Assembly (NCBI GenBank): GCA_027318525.1
Contig: DAHVPA010000079.1
Span: 1 to 8,214, forward strand
Direction of reading: 5' to 3'
Length of the DNA: 8,214 nt
From: Candidatus Cloacimonadota bacterium
GTDB lineage: Bacteria; Cloacimonadota; Cloacimonadia; Cloacimonadales; Cloacimonadaceae
Positions 6,226-8,214 of the stretch are shown piece after piece (positions within the stretch are counted from its first letter, which is position 1; the number at the start of each line of letters is the position of its first letter). The notes under the pieces are model-generated. The model saw nothing but the letters and a program-made list of their open reading frames with translations, was not told the DNA's origin and did no database searches. The translations under genes and the position numbers were made by a program.

Positions 6226-6438
6226 ATGGGAAAAGTCAAAAGCTTTACCGCCAAGCTGGCACACGAAACTTCGCATGAAGGTAAAGTCATGTGCCCCGTC
6301 TGCAACACTGAAATTAAACGCATCAAACTTGTGACGCAGAAAAAAGGTCAAGCCGGCTGGCAGCCCCGTTATGATTTCGTCAAGATTTGCAAATGCAATG
6401 AAGCCGATATCATGAGCGGAAAAGATTATCAGGCATAA
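6226..6438 (+). CDS. Small Cys4 protein, probable zinc ribbon, function unknown
   Basis: The product has 70 residues and begins with an ATG preceded by AGAGAGGA at good spacing. It has Cys23-Pro-Val-Cys26 and Cys55-Lys-Cys57, a CxxC...CxC pattern that could bind one zinc ion. The 28 residues between the pairs are basic and polar (KRIKLVTQKKGQAGWQPRYD), and the protein is Lys-rich overall, so contact with RNA or DNA is possible. There is no signal peptide or membrane segment, so it should be cytoplasmic. I do not recognise a family. Its codon use matches its neighbours, it has its own promoter candidate and ribosome site, and a hairpin follows 23 nt after the stop, so it looks like a real gene. 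The link to efp is positional only. Confidence 0.85.
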   Translation: MGKVKSFTAKLAHETSHEGKVMCPVCNTEIKRIKLVTQKKGQAGWQPRYDFVKICKCNEADIMSGKDYQA

Positions 6439-6461
6439 TCAGGAAAAATAAGGTCTGTAAA

Positions 6462-6511
6462 GGGACTCCGGCTGATTCGGAACATCGGATTCAGGAAACA
6501 GCCAGAGTCCC
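6462..6511 (+). terminator. Hairpin after the small Cys4 gene
   Basis: GGGACTC-C-GGCTG (6462-6474) pairs with CAGCC-A-GAGTCCC (6499-6511). This makes a 12-bp stem with a single C/A mismatch around a 24-nt loop. It starts 23 nt after the stop codon at 6438, where a terminator is expected. There is no T run after it (CAATTTCAGG), so it is either a non-canonical terminator or an mRNA 3' stabiliser. The loop contains two TCGGA direct repeats. Confidence 0.5.
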
Positions 6512-6534
6512 CAATTTCAGGGAGAAACAAAAAG

Positions 6535-6562
6535 CTAACAACCTTGCTTATCAATTTATAAA
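6535..6562 (+). promoter_or_regulatory. Weak promoter candidate for the M6-like gene
   Basis: CTAACA (6535-6540, 4 of 6 matches) and TATAAA (6557-6562, 5 of 6) are separated by 16 bp. A start near 6569 would leave a very short leader that begins almost at the ribosome site GGGGGAG (6571-6577). The -10 is good and the -35 is mediocre. It is offered because a hairpin just upstream implies a separate transcript. Confidence 0.35.
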
Positions 6563-6582
6563 TAACTGACGGGGGAGAAGTA

Positions 6583-8214
6583 ATGCGAATTCTACCCAGA
6601 ATAATGTCCCGGTCTTGGTTTCTACTGATGCTGACAATGGCAGCAGGTCTTACTTGTGCTCTGAATGCCTTTGTTCCACCCCATCCCCAATATAAGAATC
6701 CCCCTGCTCTAAAAGCATCCAGACCATCCGAGCAGTTCGGACCCCGCAGCCAGACAAAGACAAGAACGCTACCCCAAAACATTCTGGTTTTAAGAGTGCA
6801 GTTCAGTGATGTGACTTTCCGTTCAGTTCCTGCCTATCCAGACAGTCTGGCGCATGACCAGGCGTTTTTCGAACGCTGGATGCTGCATCTGTCTGATTTT
6901 TACGCTGCTGCTTCACATAATCAGTATCTGCTTAGCTATGTCGTGCATGATGTAGTGTTTAATCTTTCCAATACAATGGGTTATTACGGTGGCGATACAG
7001 CAGAAGAATATGACGCCAGGGTAGCTCTAATGTTGCAGGAATTGATTCAGATGGCAGACCCCTTGGTTGATTTCAGCGAATATGATGCTGTGGTGGTCTT
7101 CCATGCAGGAGCAGGTCAAGAATCCGATATCGAAGAAGTAAGACCCAACGAAATCTGGTCCACCTTTGTGACGCGTTCAGACCTGCAGGCAGCCTTTGAT
7201 CCTGAAAACGATGACTACCCGGGTCTGCAGACCAACGACGGCACAATCATCAGAGAAATGGTGCTTGTTCCCGAACATGAATTTCAGGACTATTTTCCTC
7301 TGCCTCCGGATGAACTGGCAGGGGCTTATCTGTTCAGTATCTATGGTGTGCTTTGCCACCAGTTTGGACATCAGGTGGGATTGCCGACCTTGTTTGATAA
7401 TTACTCCACCAATGGCGCTTCACAAGGCATCGGCAACTGGGGATTGATGGGAACAGGATTATGGAATGGCAATGGCAACGGACCTGCCCAACTCGATGCC
7501 TGGTGCCGTTATTATCTGGGTTGGGAAAATGCTGTTACTGTTACGGAAGACGCTACTGACCTACCTGTGGACCACTTTCTGAATAACGCTTTCAATGCTA
7601 CCCGGCTGTATAAAATCCCCATCTCCGAACGTGAATATTTTCTGGTGGAAAACCGCTTGCAGAACCCGGACGGCAGTACAGATCCTTATTCGGGTCAGCC
7701 CAGTTATACCTTTGCTTTGCTTGACCCCACAGAACAGGATTATTATGACCCGCCTTATGAACTGCTGCCTTACTTTAACTTCATGGAAAACCGTTATAAA
7801 GGCAGTGAATGGGATTTCTTCCTGCCGGGTTTGGGAGGTCCACTGCAACCGTGGGAAACTGCACCAAATGATGGTTCAGGATTGATGATTTGGCATATCG
7901 ATGAAAATATCATCAACGAATATTTTGACCCCGGATTTGATTATAATTACGTAAATTACGACGCTACCCACAAAGGTGTGGATGTGGAAGAAGCAGACGG
8001 CATCCAGCATCTGGATACTGCACTCTTTAACTATTATAAATACGGCAGCCCGTTTGACACCTTCCGCAGCGATACCAATCCCAATGGCGATAACACTTAT
8101 TTCGGGCACGGTACTATTTCAGTTCCCAATACTGCAACTCCCGATACGACTGATTTTCTATTGGTTACACATCTGCCGACCGCTGCCAGTTATTATGGCG
8201 GAATTCCTTTGGAA
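6583..8214 (+). CDS. Exported M6-family metallopeptidase homologue with altered active site, 3' end off window
   Basis: This frame is open from the ATG at 6583, behind GGGGGAG (6571-6577), to the window end: 544 codons with no stop. An N-terminal Sec signal peptide is clear (basic start, then WFLLMLTMAAGLTCALNA). An M6 (immune inhibitor A-like) domain follows: ILVLRVQFSDV near residue 68, VVVFHAGAGQE with His174, the zinc motif region CHQFGHQVGLPTLFD (His259 to Asp272), and GNWGLMGTG (284-292), whose Met289 could be the Met-turn. Later stretches include DAWCRYYLGW, EYFLVENR and GLMIWHIDEN, all typical of the family. The canonical HExxHxxGxxD reads HQFGHQVGLPT, with Gln260 for the catalytic Glu and Thr269 for the usual Asp. 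Both His remain. Family members are secreted proteases; this copy may be inactive. A second ATG at 6604 is possible but has a poorer ribosome site. Confidence 0.92.
   Translation, partial: MRILPRIMSRSWFLLMLTMAAGLTCALNAFVPPHPQYKNPPALKASRPSEQFGPRSQTKTRTLPQNILVLRVQFSDVTFRSVPAYPDSLAHDQAFFERWMLHLSDFYAAASHNQYLLSYVVHDVVFNLSNTMGYYGGDTAEEYDARVALMLQELIQMADPLVDFSEYDAVVVFHAGAGQESDIEEVRPNEIWSTFVTRSDLQAAFDPENDDYPGLQTNDGTIIREMVLVPEHEFQDYFPLPPDELAGAYLFSIYGVLCHQFGHQVGLPTLFDNYSTNGASQGIGNWGLMGTGLWNGNGNGPAQLDAWCRYYLGWENAVTVTEDATDLPVDHFLNNAFNATRLYKIPISEREYFLVENRLQNPDGSTDPYSGQPSYTFALLDPTEQDYYDPPYELLPYFNFMENRYKGSEWDFFLPGLGGPLQPWETAPNDGSGLMIWHIDENIINEYFDPGFDYNYVNYDATHKGVDVEEADGIQHLDTALFNYYKYGSPFDTFRSDTNPNGDNTYFGHGTISVPNTATPDTTDFLLVTHLPTAASYYGGIPLE

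Noticed and set aside
6429..6782. Minus-strand 117-codon frame
   Set aside because: It is antisense to the signal peptide region of the M6-like gene and to the hairpin at 6462-6511, with no plausible start signal.

Overview
This 8.2 kb window holds three complete protein-coding genes and two that run off the ends. It has no mobile element, RNA gene or CRISPR array that I can recognise. The gene content suggests a free-living Gram-negative-type bacterium outside the well-studied phyla. A Cloacimonadota (Candidatus Cloacimonas) relative is my best guess. That guess rests on giant exported proteins built from FG-GAP/VCBS, Kre9-like, PKD and ASH modules next to an M6-type peptidase homologue, and on moderate GC with AT-rich spacers. 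It is an inference from memory, not a database result.

Layout, left to right: (1) bases 1-760, minus strand: a pirin-family cupin protein lacking its C-terminus, with a good divergent promoter at 795-823. (2) Bases 761-1254: a 494-bp divergent intergenic region. Its centre is an unusual array of 7-bp boxes at exact 11-bp spacing that changes orientation around a perfect palindrome. A plus-strand promoter candidate is embedded in the array, followed by a long leader of about 260 nt. (3) Bases 1255-5361: a 1368-residue exported protein with a predicted seven-bladed calcium-binding beta-propeller, a fibronectin-like domain, six Kre9-like repeats, a PKD domain, an ASH/Hydin-like domain and a C-terminal fibronectin-like domain. 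(4) Bases 5362-5589: a nested inverted-repeat element with a 12-bp perfect stem and an 11-bp tandem duplication, then a small hairpin in the efp leader. (5) Bases 5590-6150: elongation factor P with Lys32 at the loop tip. (6) Bases 6226-6438: a 70-residue protein with CxxC and CxC motifs, probably a zinc ribbon, behind its own promoter candidate and followed by a hairpin. (7) Bases 6583-8214: the N-terminal 544 residues of an exported M6-family (immune inhibitor A-like) protein whose HExxH motif reads HQFGH.

The genes do not form an obvious pathway. Two housekeeping-type genes (efp and the small Cys4 protein) lie between two secretome genes, each with its own control signals. The strongest leads for something undescribed are the phased box array at 901-1003, the apparent loss of the catalytic Glu in the M6 homologue, the nested inverted-repeat element at 5380-5493, and the unrecognised Cys4 protein after efp.
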